From positions 744,001 through 808,000 of the forward strand of contig NZ_AP022576.1 in the NCBI RefSeq assembly GCF_010730355.1: a DNA stretch of 64,000 bases, in the 5' to 3' direction. This DNA is from Mycobacterium florentinum (GTDB lineage Bacteria > Actinomycetota > Actinomycetes > Mycobacteriales > Mycobacteriaceae). Below the pieces are notes generated by a model, which was not told the DNA's origin, ran no database searches, and saw nothing but the letters and a program-made list of their open reading frames with translations. The position numbers and the translations under genes are program-made. Below are positions 46,476-56,208 of this stretch, piece after piece. The number at the start of each line of letters is the position of its first letter. The first letter of the stretch is position 1.

Positions 46476-49169
46476 TCAGCGCCCGCCCTTGAGGCGAATC
46501 TTCCAGCGCACGAAGCCTAGGTAGAAAACGCTGAGCGCGATCAGCATGCCCATGTTGAACCACCACGTGCCGGCATTGTGGTGCCAATGTCCGTCCTTCG
46601 GGACTTGAGGGCCCGGTTCCAACTTGGTCAGGTCGATCGTGGACGCCGACGCCGCGAAGCCCCACCTCGCCGGGGTTGCCCAGGACATCTGGTCGAGCCC
46701 GATGCGGCCGGTGACGGGAATCATGCCGCCGGAGAACACCAGCTGCGACATCACCGCTACCACGAGCAAGGGCATGATCTGGTCGTTGGATTTCGCGATG
46801 GACGACAACAACAGGCCGAGCATTGCCGAGGCGACGGTTGTCGCCGCGACGTCGACGAAAAGCTCCAGCGGAGCCTTGCCCAGCGCCGCGGCACCCTGCG
46901 TCGGTCCGCCCTTGCCCAGCAGCGTGATGACGGTGACGATGCCCGATTGCGCGATCGCGAACACGGTATAGACGCAGACTTTGGCCAACAGGTACGCGGA
47001 CGTGGACAGGCCGACCGCCTGTTCGCGCAAGAAGATGGCGCGCTCGCCGATGAGATCTCGGATCGTCAACGCGGTCCCCATGAACACCGAACCGACGTTG
47101 AGCAGCACCAGGATCTGCCCCGGCTCGGTGGGTGCATTGCCCACCGGGTTCGGGACGCCGAAGCCGACGGTGCCCGGCACCGACATCGACAGCGAACCCA
47201 TGATGAACGGCAGCAGCGCGAGGAAGACGAAATAACCCCGGTCGGAGACGATCAACCGCATCTGCCGCCGCGCGATCGTGGAGAACTGCCGCAGCAGGCT
47301 GGTGTGCGACGGATCGCCGATCTCGGCGGGTTTCTCCGGCGGCGGCGGTGGTGGTGGCGGGCCGGTCCGGGCCAGGTATTGCGCCTTGGCCGAGTCGGGA
47401 TCGCCGGCGACCGAGCTGAAGATGTCGGCCCAGTTCGTCGTGCCCATGGCCGCACCGATCTGGGCGGGCGGCCCGCAGAACGCGGTCTTGCCGCCGGGAC
47501 CCAGCAGCAGTACCTGGTCGCAGACGTCCAGGTAGGTGAGCGAGTGCGTGACCACCAGCACCACGCGGCCGGCGTCGGCCAATTGCCGCAGCATCGTCAT
47601 GACCTGCCGGTCGAGCGCGGGGTCCAGACCGGACGTCGGCTCATCGAGGATCAGCAACGACGGCCCGGTCAGCAACTCCAGCGCCACCGAGGCGCGCTTG
47701 CGCTGACCGCCGGACAGCTTGTCGACCCGGGTGTGCAGGTGCTGGGTCATCTCCAGCTCCTCGAGCACCCGGGCGACCACCTGCTCGCGGTCGGCCTTGG
47801 TGGTGTCGGGCGGCAGCCGAAGTTCGGCGGCATACCCCAGCGCGTGCTCGACGGTCAGCTGACCGTGCACGACGTCGTCCTGCGGCACCATCCCGATCCT
47901 GCTGCGCAGCGAGGCGTATTCGGCATGGACGTTGTGGCCCTCGAACGCCACCGTGCCGTTGGTGGGGTGGGTGTAGCCGGCCACCAGTCGGGCGAAGGTC
48001 GACTTGCCGGCGCCGGACGGACCGATCACCGCCGTAAGGGTTCCGGGACTGGCGCCCAGCGAGATGTCGTCGAGCAGCGTCTTGTTGTTTTCGATCGTCC
48101 AGGTCACCCCGCGCACGTCCAGGCCGCCGAGGCGGGTCTCGGCCGCGGTGTCCGCGTCGCGGCGGGCCAGCGCGCCGTCGGCGTACACCAGGTCGATGTT
48201 GCCGATCGTGACGACGTCGCCGTCCTTCAGCAGCGCCGAGTCGACGCGCTGACCATTGACGAAGGTGCCGTTGATGCTGCGGTTGTCATGGATCTCCGTG
48301 CCGCCCGGCGTCGGGATCAGGGTCGCGTGGTGGCGCGACGCCAGCACCTCGGGAATGACGATGTCGTTGTCGTTGGCCCGGCCGATCTTGATCGCGCCCG
48401 GCGCGTCCACTCCGGCTTTGCCCGGCCGCAGGATCTTCATCATCGACGTTGCGAGGTTCGCGCCATCGCCACCGACACGGCTGGTCATGGCGGTCGGCGG
48501 GTCGGCCGGCGCCGCGGGGGGAACCTGCGCCGGTTCGGCGCGGTAAATGTGCGGCGACGACATAGGACCACTAGCCGGCCCGGCCGGTTGGGTACCCGTC
48601 GGGTTGGACGGCAACGGCCCCGACGGATGGCTCGGCTGCGAGCCGGTCGGATGCGTCGGGAGCGGCCCCGATGGCGCGCCGGGCTGCTGTCCGCCGGGTG
48701 GGTATGTCGGCATCGGCCGCGACGGGCTCGCCGGTGGCTGCGGGGGCAGGCCCTGCGCGACCGAGCCCGTCGGCGGGCGCCCTTGCGCGAGCCGCGGGTC
48801 GTATGACCCGGTGGAAATGGGGATCGACGTCGTCAGCGGTGGGGTCCCGGCGGAGCCCCGATGGCGGCCGACCTCGAACGTCACCGTCGGCCCGTCCGGG
48901 TTACCGATGTTGACGCGCTGGCCGTCCTGGATTTCGACGGCCGGAACTCGCCGGTTGTTCACGTACAGGCCATTGAGGCTGCCGTTGTCGATGGCGACCC
49001 ACCGGCCCTGGTCGAAGCGCAACACCAGGTGAATCCGGGAAATCAGCGGATGGGCGACACGGACGTCCGCCCGCAAGTCACGTCCGACAACCACATCGTT
49101 GCCTGGTGCAAAAGTCCGTTCGGATCCCTCGTACCGCACGGTCAGCACAGGTGGGGCTGCTCGGCTCAC
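46476..49169 (-). CDS. FHA-domain ABC exporter, Rv1747-like
   Basis: An 897-residue protein very similar to M. tuberculosis Rv1747 (865 residues), a half-transporter exporter for cell-envelope lipids. FHA-1 covers about residues 8-100 (GR30, S44, H47), a Pro/Thr/Gly-rich linker follows with repeats such as PLPTHPTG, and FHA-2 reads IGRANDNDIVIPEVLASRHH. The ATPase has Walker A GPSGAGKST, signature LSGGQRKR, Walker B LLILDEP and an H-loop His, and six C-terminal membrane helices follow. In M. tuberculosis the kinase PknF, encoded next to it, phosphorylates Thr residues in the linker that bind the FHA domains; no kinase gene is adjacent here. The start is GTG (MSRAAPPVLTV), matching the family. 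Confidence 0.96.
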   Translation of the reverse strand: MSRAAPPVLTVRYEGSERTFAPGNDVVVGRDLRADVRVAHPLISRIHLVLRFDQGRWVAIDNGSLNGLYVNNRRVPAVEIQDGQRVNIGNPDGPTVTFEVGRHRGSAGTPPLTTSIPISTGSYDPRLAQGRPPTGSVAQGLPPQPPASPSRPMPTYPPGGQQPGAPSGPLPTHPTGSQPSHPSGPLPSNPTGTQPAGPASGPMSSPHIYRAEPAQVPPAAPADPPTAMTSRVGGDGANLATSMMKILRPGKAGVDAPGAIKIGRANDNDIVIPEVLASRHHATLIPTPGGTEIHDNRSINGTFVNGQRVDSALLKDGDVVTIGNIDLVYADGALARRDADTAAETRLGGLDVRGVTWTIENNKTLLDDISLGASPGTLTAVIGPSGAGKSTFARLVAGYTHPTNGTVAFEGHNVHAEYASLRSRIGMVPQDDVVHGQLTVEHALGYAAELRLPPDTTKADREQVVARVLEELEMTQHLHTRVDKLSGGQRKRASVALELLTGPSLLILDEPTSGLDPALDRQVMTMLRQLADAGRVVLVVTHSLTYLDVCDQVLLLGPGGKTAFCGPPAQIGAAMGTTNWADIFSSVAGDPDSAKAQYLARTGPPPPPPPPEKPAEIGDPSHTSLLRQFSTIARRQMRLIVSDRGYFVFLALLPFIMGSLSMSVPGTVGFGVPNPVGNAPTEPGQILVLLNVGSVFMGTALTIRDLIGERAIFLREQAVGLSTSAYLLAKVCVYTVFAIAQSGIVTVITLLGKGGPTQGAAALGKAPLELFVDVAATTVASAMLGLLLSSIAKSNDQIMPLLVVAVMSQLVFSGGMIPVTGRIGLDQMSWATPARWGFAASASTIDLTKLEPGPQVPKDGHWHHNAGTWWFNMGMLIALSVFYLGFVRWKIRLKGGR

Positions 49170-49476
49170 GAGCCCCACTGTATCGGCGTCGGGGCCGATT
49201 CGGGGACTGGTGGCGCAAACGCATTTCCGTCCCGTGCCGGTTCGGAGCCCGCGACGGCCCGTGGATTCAACGGGTTTCGATCGCGCCAGTGCGGGTGCCG
49301 GACGCGCACACATCCGGATTTCGAGAACTTCGACGAACGAAGTGTTTCCCGAATATCCCCGTGGTCCAATCACTTTCGAGATATCGAGAGACTCGTCGTC
49401 GTTCCCGGGCGGGCGAAGGCGCGGCGAATTCGGCCTCGATGCCAATCGATTTCGGCGAGTGCTCGAAGATGTGAAC

Positions 49477-50322
49477 ATGGAACAGCCAACCAACGCCGCC
49501 GCACTGCTGGGCGATCGGGTCGCGGTGGTGACGGGTGGCGGTGGCGGTATTGGCGGGGCGACCGCGCAGCTGTTCGCCCAACACGGCGCCCGGGTCGTCA
49601 TCGCCGATATCGACGCCGAGCTGGCAGGGCGCACCGCCGACCAGATCTCGGCATCGGGCGGATCGGCCTGGGCGATCGTCATCGACGTGCGAGATGCCGA
49701 TCAGGTTGGCGCCCTGGCGCGATCGGTGCTGGACCGCTTCGGCCGAATCGATGTGCTGGTCAACAATGTCGGCCATTGGCTGCGTCATCCCGGCAATTTC
49801 GTCGACACCGACCCACAATTGTGGGACGAGCTCTACCGCATCAACCTGCACCACGTCTTCCTGGTCACGCGCGCGTTCCTGCCGGCGATGGTCCGTCAAC
49901 AGCGCGGCTCGATCGTCAACGTCTCCTCCGTCGAGGGGTTACGCGGCTACCCCGAGGATCCGGTCTACGCCGCGTTCAAGGCGGCCGTCATTCATTTCAC
50001 CCGCAGCCTCGCGGTTCAGGTGGGCCGTGACGGCGTGCGGGTCAACGCCATTGGCCCCGACGTCACCGAATCGCTGCAGGTGCCTTACTCGCGGTGGCTG
50101 TCCGAAGCCGAACAAGCGCAGTGGCCGCAGTGGGTTCCGGCGGGACGGATGGGGCTGCCCGAGGACCAGGCTCGCGTGATCCTGTTTTTGGCCTCCGACC
50201 TGTCCGCCTTCGTCACCGGCCACACGATTCCGACGGACGGCGGCACCGGCGCGGCCGGCGGATGGTTCCGTTCGTCGCGGCGGGCCGACCGGGAGTGGAC
50301 CAACCGGCCGATCGCGCCGTGA
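49477..50322 (+). CDS. Short-chain dehydrogenase/reductase
   Basis: A 281-residue SDR with VTGGGGGIGGAT, NNVG, VSSVEG and YAAFK. The ATG giving MEQPTNA is chosen; a longer upstream frame crosses the promoter region shared with the divergent exporter gene (307 bp). A Trp-rich C-terminal tail is unusual. Substrate unknown. Confidence 0.87.
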   Translation: MEQPTNAAALLGDRVAVVTGGGGGIGGATAQLFAQHGARVVIADIDAELAGRTADQISASGGSAWAIVIDVRDADQVGALARSVLDRFGRIDVLVNNVGHWLRHPGNFVDTDPQLWDELYRINLHHVFLVTRAFLPAMVRQQRGSIVNVSSVEGLRGYPEDPVYAAFKAAVIHFTRSLAVQVGRDGVRVNAIGPDVTESLQVPYSRWLSEAEQAQWPQWVPAGRMGLPEDQARVILFLASDLSAFVTGHTIPTDGGTGAAGGWFRSSRRADREWTNRPIAP

Positions 50323-50326
50323 TCGC

Positions 50327-50830
50327 TCAGGCGTAGGTCAATGCGGCGTTTTCCAGACGGATTCGCACGTTGAGCAGCAGCGCGTTGGCAATGCTGAACG
50401 CGATCGCCGTCAGCCACGCCGAATGGATCAGCGGCAGCGCCGCGACCTCGGCGACCACCGCGATGTAGTCGGGGTGGCGCACCCATCGATATGGACCGCG
50501 CCGAACCAGCGGTGCGCCCGGGATCACGATCAGCCGCGGATTCCAGTGTCTTCCCAGGGCCGCCGCGCAGCGCCAGCGGACGACGCAGCTGAGCACCACG
50601 ACCGCGAGCATCGGCCAGCCCAGCCAGGGCACAAACGGGCGTCCGAGGGACCAGACCTCCACCAGACACGAAACCAGCAGCAATGCATGCAGGCTGACCA
50701 TCGCCGGGAAGTGGTCGAGGCCGAATTCCTTGCCCCCGTGGGCGATTGACCATTGAGCGTTTCGGTACGCGACGACGAGACCGGCCAGGCGTTCAACGCC
50801 GATCATTGCGATGAACAGGTAGTAATACAT
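50327..50830 (-). CDS. Isoprenylcysteine carboxyl methyltransferase-like membrane protein
   Basis: A 167-residue integral membrane methyltransferase with the ICMT/PEMT signature: RWRCAAALGRHWNPRL, PGAPLVRRGPYRWVRHPDY and a final ENAALT. Four hydrophobic stretches are present. Bacterial members methylate small hydroxyl or carboxyl groups such as alkylpyrones. The ATG (MYYYLF) has a GGGGGAAAGG site. It is convergent with the SDR gene (4 bp between). The acceptor is unknown. Confidence 0.85.
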   Translation of the reverse strand: MYYYLFIAMIGVERLAGLVVAYRNAQWSIAHGGKEFGLDHFPAMVSLHALLLVSCLVEVWSLGRPFVPWLGWPMLAVVVLSCVVRWRCAAALGRHWNPRLIVIPGAPLVRRGPYRWVRHPDYIAVVAEVAALPLIHSAWLTAIAFSIANALLLNVRIRLENAALTYA

Positions 50831-51003
50831 GGCCTTTCCCCCTTCCCCGGTGCACGTGATGTTATGTCCACGAGGATCCGCCCTCGACGGTTCAGCAAAC
50901 AGGGCGAGCGCGAACCAAGCCGGACCGAACGGCGCCGGGACCATGTCGCAATCCCCGTCGGGCCTATCGCCAAAACTGGTGGCTGGGTTGCGTTTTCTCG
51001 AGG

Positions 51004-53238
51004 TCAGACCCGCTCGGCGGCCTCGAACCGTGCTTGATCCTCGAGGACCGTGACCGGTATCCCGTTAAGGGCACCGTTACCCGAGGGCTCGTCGACAAAC
51101 GTCGGTACCGAGAGCGCATTGGTGTTGGCGCCCGGTGAACCGTTGGCGACCGACATGCGGGTGCCCGGCTTGCCGTGTCCCCAGCCGTGGGGCATCGACA
51201 CCACACCGGGTTTGATCGCGTCGGTGATCTCGACGGGCACCTTGATCTCGCCGGCCTCGGATTTCACCGTGACGACGTCATTGTCGGAGACGCCGCAGCG
51301 CGCCGCGTCGTCCGGATGGATCAGCAGCGTGCACCGGTCCTTGCCCTTCATCAGTGCGGGCACGTTGTGCAGCCAGGTGTTGTTCGACCGCAGGTGGCGA
51401 CGGCTCACCAGGACCAACGGCTCGGCGGGGCGCTGCATACGCGCCTCCAGCCGCGGCAGGTCGTCGAGCAGATACTGCGGGGCCAGCCGGATCTTGCGGT
51501 CCGGGGTGCCCAGAATCTCCGGCAGCTGCGGCACCATCGGCCCGAAGTCGATGCCGTTGGGGTTCGCCTTGAGCAGCTCCAACGTGAGCCCGCCGGGATT
51601 TTTGCCGTACTGATCCCCGAATGGCCCGGTGCGCAGCGTGAGGTCCAGCATCCGCTCGGGTCCGCCGTGGTCGTAGAGCTTGCGGATCTCGGCGCCGTCC
51701 ACGCCCGCGGTGAAGGCCAGGTAATCGAAGAAACCGTCGTCGATCGCGGCAACGTCGACGTCCTCGGCCGGGGTACCGGTGCACAGGCCGGTCAGCCGGA
51801 TCAGGATCTCCCATTCGTGTGGGCGGTCACCCGGGTCGAACACCGGCGCGGAGTAGTTCGCGATGCTGTGAATCGCGAACAGCAGGATCAGGTCGTCGTG
51901 ATGCGGCTGCTCGAGCGGGGAGAGCCCGGGCAGAATCACGTCGGCGTGACGCGTCGTCTCGTTGAGCCAAAGATCCACCGAGATCATCGCCTCGAGCAAC
52001 GGCAGCACTTCGTCGAGCTTGTCGCCGCCGGGCGTGGACAACACCGGGTTGCCCGCGATCGTGATCAGCGCCTTGAGCTGCCCGTCGCCAGGGGTGGCGA
52101 TTTCTTCGGTCATGCACGACACCGGGGCCTGCCCGAGCACCTCTTTGGCGCCGCGCACGCGGGTATGCCAGCGCCCGAATTCCGGCAGACCGCCCTCGAG
52201 GCCGGGCAGCGGCTGCGTGGTGATCGACCAGGCCGCCGGCTTGGGGAACATCGCGCCGCCCGGGGTGTCGAAATGGCCGGTCAAAATGTTGATCACGTCG
52301 ACCATCCAGCTGGCCAGGCTGCCAAACTCCTGATTGCACAGGCCAATTCGGCCATACACCACCGATTTCTCGGCGCCGGCAAGCTCGCGCGCCAATTGCC
52401 GGATGGTGTCGACGTCGATGCCGGTGACGTCGCTGACCCGCTCCGGCGGCCAGTCAGCGGCGACTTGGCGCATGGTGTCGACGCCGTCGACATGTGGCCC
52501 GGGATTCACCAGGTCCTCGGCGAAGAGGGTGTGCGCGACGGCCAGGAGCAACGCCGCGTCGGTGCCCGGCACGATCGGCAGCCACTCGTCAGCCCGGGCC
52601 GCGGTCTGCGTACGCACCGGGTCGATCACGATCACCTTGCCGCGTTTGCGAATTCCGTCGATCAGGCCCATCACGTCCGGCGCGGCCAAGAGTGATCCCT
52701 GCGACGCGGCGGGGTTGGCGCCCATGATGACCAGCAGGTCGGTGCGCTCGATGTCGGGCACCGGGAAGTTCCACCACAGGCCGTACATCAGGTGCGACGA
52801 CAGGTTCTTCGGCCATTGATCGACCGTCCCGGGTGAATACGTGACCGGCATCCCGGACATGCCCATCAACACGCCGGCGTAGCGGGCCAGCGAAAACGAG
52901 TGCGCCAGCGGGTTGCCGGTGTAGGCGGTGACCGCCCCGATCCCGTACTTCTCGATCACCGGCGTCAGCAACTCGGTGCAGCGCCGAAACGCCGCATGCC
53001 AGCTGACTTCCTGCCAGGCGCCGTCGACCTTGATCATCGGGCTGCGAACGCGGTCCGGGTCGTGGTGCACCGCGCCCAGCGACACGCCCTTCGGGCAGAG
53101 ATGGCCACGGCTCCACACGTCGTCGCGGTTGCCGCGAATGCCGGTGACCGCACCCGCTTCGACGTGAATCTCCAAGCCGCACATGGCTTCACACAGCGGA
53201 CAGGTCCGGATGTGTTTACCGTCAGCTCCTGGTTTCAT
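51004..53238 (-). CDS. Molybdopterin oxidoreductase with [4Fe-4S] cluster (Rv0197-like)
   Basis: A 744-residue DMSO-reductase family enzyme. C13, C16, C20 and C48 form the N-terminal [4Fe-4S] site (CPLCEAMC..HLCPKG), followed by the molybdopterin domains and a C-terminal guanine-nucleotide binding domain (VSMPHGWGHGKPGTRMSVANG). It is similar to the M. tuberculosis Rv0197 type, whose substrate is unknown; formate dehydrogenase-like or S/N-oxide reductase activity is possible. No Cys or Sec appears at the usual metal-ligand position, where the sequence reads YSPGTVDQWP. No twin-arginine signal is seen, so it is likely cytoplasmic. Confidence 0.9.
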   Translation of the reverse strand: MKPGADGKHIRTCPLCEAMCGLEIHVEAGAVTGIRGNRDDVWSRGHLCPKGVSLGAVHHDPDRVRSPMIKVDGAWQEVSWHAAFRRCTELLTPVIEKYGIGAVTAYTGNPLAHSFSLARYAGVLMGMSGMPVTYSPGTVDQWPKNLSSHLMYGLWWNFPVPDIERTDLLVIMGANPAASQGSLLAAPDVMGLIDGIRKRGKVIVIDPVRTQTAARADEWLPIVPGTDAALLLAVAHTLFAEDLVNPGPHVDGVDTMRQVAADWPPERVSDVTGIDVDTIRQLARELAGAEKSVVYGRIGLCNQEFGSLASWMVDVINILTGHFDTPGGAMFPKPAAWSITTQPLPGLEGGLPEFGRWHTRVRGAKEVLGQAPVSCMTEEIATPGDGQLKALITIAGNPVLSTPGGDKLDEVLPLLEAMISVDLWLNETTRHADVILPGLSPLEQPHHDDLILLFAIHSIANYSAPVFDPGDRPHEWEILIRLTGLCTGTPAEDVDVAAIDDGFFDYLAFTAGVDGAEIRKLYDHGGPERMLDLTLRTGPFGDQYGKNPGGLTLELLKANPNGIDFGPMVPQLPEILGTPDRKIRLAPQYLLDDLPRLEARMQRPAEPLVLVSRRHLRSNNTWLHNVPALMKGKDRCTLLIHPDDAARCGVSDNDVVTVKSEAGEIKVPVEITDAIKPGVVSMPHGWGHGKPGTRMSVANGSPGANTNALSVPTFVDEPSGNGALNGIPVTVLEDQARFEAAERV

Positions 53239-53289
53239 CCACCCACTGTATTGCGCTACTCGGAGTAGCGGAAGTGGCAAGTACTGAGC

Positions 53290-53715
53290 TCAGCCGACCC
53301 AGGGTCCGATGCCGCCGACCTTGTCGATGCGGATGCGGGTGAGGACTCCCGACGGCGCGCCGTCCGGCGGGAACTTGGTGTTCGGGTCCCCCAGAATGGG
53401 GTTGAGCTCCGTCAGCAGCTCGGGGGCACCCCCCTCGACGATCCGCGCGGTCCCGGTGATGGAGAGGTAGGGCCGCATCCCCAGGCCCCCCTTGTCGAGC
53501 GCCACGATCGTGACGGCGACCCGGGGATCCTTGCGGACGTTGCGGACCTTTTTGTGCTCGGCCAGGTGGGCGGTGACCAGCTCGTCCCCGTCCGGCGTCG
53601 ACTGCAACGCGACCCAGACCAGGCTCACCTGGGGGCTGCCGTCGGGATTGATGGTGACCAGGGTGGCGTCGGCACCCTTACCGATGAGGTTTCGTGCAGC
53701 GTCGTTGAGGTCCAT
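53290..53715 (-). CDS. PPOX-class F420/flavin-binding protein (Rv1155-like)
   Basis: A 141-residue split-barrel protein of the pyridoxamine 5'-phosphate oxidase/FDOR-B group: ATLVTINPDGSPQVSLVWV, KVRNVRKDPRVAVTI and SITGTARI. Mycobacterial members such as Rv1155 bind F420 or act on small molecules. The ATG is the natural start. It precedes the molybdopterin enzyme gene on the same strand, 51 bp away, so the two may share a transcript. Confidence 0.9.
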   Translation of the reverse strand: MDLNDAARNLIGKGADATLVTINPDGSPQVSLVWVALQSTPDGDELVTAHLAEHKKVRNVRKDPRVAVTIVALDKGGLGMRPYLSITGTARIVEGGAPELLTELNPILGDPNTKFPPDGAPSGVLTRIRIDKVGGIGPWVG

Positions 53716-53893
53716 GCGTTGTTCTACGGCTGCCCGCCACGATTCATTCCCGGACGTCGGCCTGTAACCACCGGCGCTATTCCTTGAGAGACATTTGAAT
53801 CTGACAAGTTACCTATACATCGATGTGGCATCAGCCCTAGCGTCGTGTACGTCCGAACGACCTGCCCAGGACCTAGGAGCCGGAGGCGCGGCC

Positions 53894-54076
53894 ATGACCG
53901 ATCAGCAGCCCCCGATGAATATCGAATACCTCCGTCGTGAGGTGCTCGCCCGGATCGACGCACACCCACTCGATGACTGGTCCCCCGCCATGTTGCGAGC
54001 GATGATAGCCGTCTTCGACCTGAACGGCGTCATGCCTGCTCCGGTACAGCGCTTCCAGCCGCGCATCGTCCGGTAA
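53894..54076 (+). CDS. Small hypothetical protein
   Basis: A 60-residue protein (MTDQQPPMNIEYLRREVLAR) with two likely helices and a GGAGGCGCGG site before the ATG. Similar short proteins occur as single genes in actinobacteria. It precedes the SnoaL-like gene by 63 bp. Function unknown. Confidence 0.5.
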   Translation: MTDQQPPMNIEYLRREVLARIDAHPLDDWSPAMLRAMIAVFDLNGVMPAPVQRFQPRIVR

Positions 54077-54139
54077 AGCGCTCTCGCCGCCTGACTAGGG
54101 TGCTACGGGAGTACCTGCGGTCGGTGAGGAGTCACGGCG

Positions 54140-54580
54140 ATGGAGATGTGGGAGCTGGTGGCCCGTGAGCAGATCCGTGACACGCTCGCCCGATACAACT
54201 GGTCCGGTGACGCCGGCCGGGTCGACGCGCTTGCCGAGACATTCTGCGTAGACGGCGTTCTCGAGATTCGTGGTGCCGAGCCGCTGCGTGGCCGCGCCGA
54301 GATCGTGGCGTTCCTGGGCGGTGTCACCGGCAAGATCGCGGTCGAGGCGGACGTGAAGCCGGTCGTTCGGCACAACGTCGCGAACGTCCTGTTCACCTCG
54401 CTGGCTCGCGACGAGGCGCAGGTCTCGTGCTACTTCACTGTCGTCACCCATATCGGGCTCGACCATTTCGGCCGTTATCGCGACATCTTGGTGCCCGACG
54501 GCGACGCCTGGCTGATCAAGCACCGCAAGGTATCGACGGACTGGGCAGCCGCCGACTCCGCCATGGCCCGGCCTACCTGA
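54140..54580 (+). CDS. SnoaL-like/NTF2-fold protein
   Basis: A 146-residue NTF2-fold protein (LVAREQIRDTLARYNWSGDAGRVDALAETF) of the group that includes nuclear transport factor 2-like isomerases. The conserved W, D and C-terminal IKHRKVSTDW fit. It lies upstream of the ring-cleavage hydrolase and may belong to that pathway. The ATG has GAGG upstream. Confidence 0.8.
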   Translation: MEMWELVAREQIRDTLARYNWSGDAGRVDALAETFCVDGVLEIRGAEPLRGRAEIVAFLGGVTGKIAVEADVKPVVRHNVANVLFTSLARDEAQVSCYFTVVTHIGLDHFGRYRDILVPDGDAWLIKHRKVSTDWAAADSAMARPT

Positions 54581-54609
54581 ATTCCTGGCGCTCAATCGCT
54601 TTCGCGTTC

Positions 54610-54728
54610 TTGAGTGTGCGTCCCGGGTTTTGAGTGTGCGTTCACGGCGGAGACACGCCGGAAAGTCCCGCACTGAGCGCACAGCCAAAGCCGTCAGCGC
54701 ACACCGAACGCCCTGAACGCACACTCAA
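54610..54728. repeat. Intergenic GTGTGCGT hairpin repeat, copy 1
   Basis: The gap between two genes holds TTGAGTGTGCGT at 54610-54621 and again at 54630-54641; the second, extended to TTGAGTGTGCGTTC, has a perfect inverted copy, GAACGCACACTCAA, at 54715-54728. GC-rich blocks lie between. A related, shorter copy lies near 62000. It looks like a dispersed mycobacterial intergenic element. Confidence 0.75.
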
Positions 54729-54808
54729 CGGCGGCGGGAGACCATGCCGTATGCCGACCAGCGGAACACCGCTCACCGGCTCCACGGCGGCATGGCAAGG
54801 TGACAGGC

Positions 54809-55678
54809 GTGGCAAATACCTCTGCGGCGACCGTCGAGCATGACCTGCGTGAAATCACCACCCCGAAGGGCGCTTTGCGTTATTACGACTGCGGCCCGGA
54901 TTCCGCTCCGGTGCTGCTGTTCCTGCACGGCTCCGGCCCCGGGGTCACCGGCTGGCGCAACTTCCGCGGAATTCTGCCCACGTTCGCCGAGCATTTCCGC
55001 TGCCTGATCCTGGAATTCCCCGGCTTCGGGGTCAGCGACGACTTCGGCGGCCACCCGATGGTCACCGCGTTCGGAACGGTTTCGCCTTTCCTGGACGCGC
55101 TCGGAGTCCAGAAGGCCCACATCGTCGGCAACTCGATGGGCGGCGGGGTCGGCATCAACTTCGCCATCGGCAACCCGGACCGCGTCGACCGGCTGGTGAC
55201 CATCGGCGGCATCGGCACCAACATCTTCAGCCCCAGCCCCAGCGAGGGCATCCGGCTGTTGCAGGAGTTCGTCGAGGACCCGACCCGGCAGCGCCTCGTC
55301 GACTGGCTCAAGTCGATGGTCTACGACCAGGCCCTGGTGACCGACGAACTCGTCGAAGAACGCTGGCAGCTGGCCACCGATCCCGCCACGCTGGAGGCCG
55401 CGCGCCGAATGTACGGCAAGGCGGCGTTCGCGGCGATGAACTCGGCGATGGCCGCCTCCGACCGTCCCTTCCCCTGGGCGATGATGCACAAGCTGGCCGC
55501 CCCCACGCTGCTGACCTGGGGCCGCGACGATCGGGTGAGCCCGCCCGACATGGCGCTGATCCCGATGCGCACCATCCCCAACGCCGAGCTGCATATCTTC
55601 CCGAACTCCGGGCACTGGGCGATGATCGAAGCCAAGGCGGCCTTCGAAAGCACGGTCCTGGGCTTCCTGTCCCGCTAG
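54809..55678 (+). CDS. Alpha/beta hydrolase, meta-cleavage product hydrolase (HsaD/BphD-like)
   Basis: A 289-residue Ser hydrolase: oxyanion segment HGSGPGVTGWRNF, nucleophile GNSMGGGVG, Asp in TWGRDDRVSP and His in NSGHWAMIE. These features match hydrolases that cut the C-C bond of meta-cleavage products in steroid (HsaD) and biphenyl (BphD) breakdown. The GTG at 54809 has AAGG at the right spacing; a GTG at 54800 is possible. An extradiol dioxygenase and an HsaA-like hydroxylase lie 4-5 kb downstream. Confidence 0.9.
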   Translation: MANTSAATVEHDLREITTPKGALRYYDCGPDSAPVLLFLHGSGPGVTGWRNFRGILPTFAEHFRCLILEFPGFGVSDDFGGHPMVTAFGTVSPFLDALGVQKAHIVGNSMGGGVGINFAIGNPDRVDRLVTIGGIGTNIFSPSPSEGIRLLQEFVEDPTRQRLVDWLKSMVYDQALVTDELVEERWQLATDPATLEAARRMYGKAAFAAMNSAMAASDRPFPWAMMHKLAAPTLLTWGRDDRVSPPDMALIPMRTIPNAELHIFPNSGHWAMIEAKAAFESTVLGFLSR

Positions 55679-55715
55679 CGGCGATCGCGAGGGCGGGCGA
55701 AGCGGGTGGGCGCCA

Positions 55716-56198
55716 TCAGGTTAGCGGCTGTCCCGCAAGGCCTTTCAACAGCAGGGCGTGCGCGTCGGGATTGCCGTCGAGAACCCGGCTGGTGCGAGTG
55801 GTGATCTGCCACTGGTCGTCGATGCGCCGCAGCGCGAAATGGTGTGCGGTGGCGCGCCACACCCGGTAGCCGTCACCGTCACGAATGAGCACCAGCGACT
55901 CGCACACCGCCACCGCCTCGTCACCGTCAAGCGTGACGACGCACGGCCCGAGAAAGTGTGAGCAGCCCTTTTTCACCAACTGCTGGTGAGCCTGCGAGCT
56001 GATCATCGCGTGCACGTCGGCCCGGCCCTGCATGCGCCAGCCGTCGACGTCATACACGCCGTCGGTCGCCCACAGGCGCGCACTGGCATCCGGATCGCCG
56101 GCGTCGACCGCGGGACCGTAGGACGCGATCAGCTGCCTTATGTCGCGGTCATCCTCGAGGCGGCGCAGCCGGGCCACCAATTCCGCCACGTCGGTCAC
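55716..56198 (-). CDS. SnoaL-like/NTF2-fold protein
   Basis: A 160-residue NTF2-fold protein (VAELVARLRRLEDDRDIRQLIASYGP) of the SnoaL_4 type often found beside hydroxylase and dioxygenase genes in actinobacteria. The GTG start has GAGGAGA upstream. It lies downstream of the BVMO and the SDR remnant on the same strand, separated by 10 bp from the latter. Confidence 0.82.
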   Translation of the reverse strand: MTDVAELVARLRRLEDDRDIRQLIASYGPAVDAGDPDASARLWATDGVYDVDGWRMQGRADVHAMISSQAHQQLVKKGCSHFLGPCVVTLDGDEAVAVCESLVLIRDGDGYRVWRATAHHFALRRIDDQWQITTRTSRVLDGNPDAHALLLKGLAGQPLT

Positions 56199-56208
56199 AG
56201 TCGTCTCC

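Noticed and set aside
46578..48806. 742-codon frame antisense to the FHA-ABC exporter
   Set aside because: The exporter matches Rv1747 along its whole length; the mirror frame is Arg-rich without motifs.
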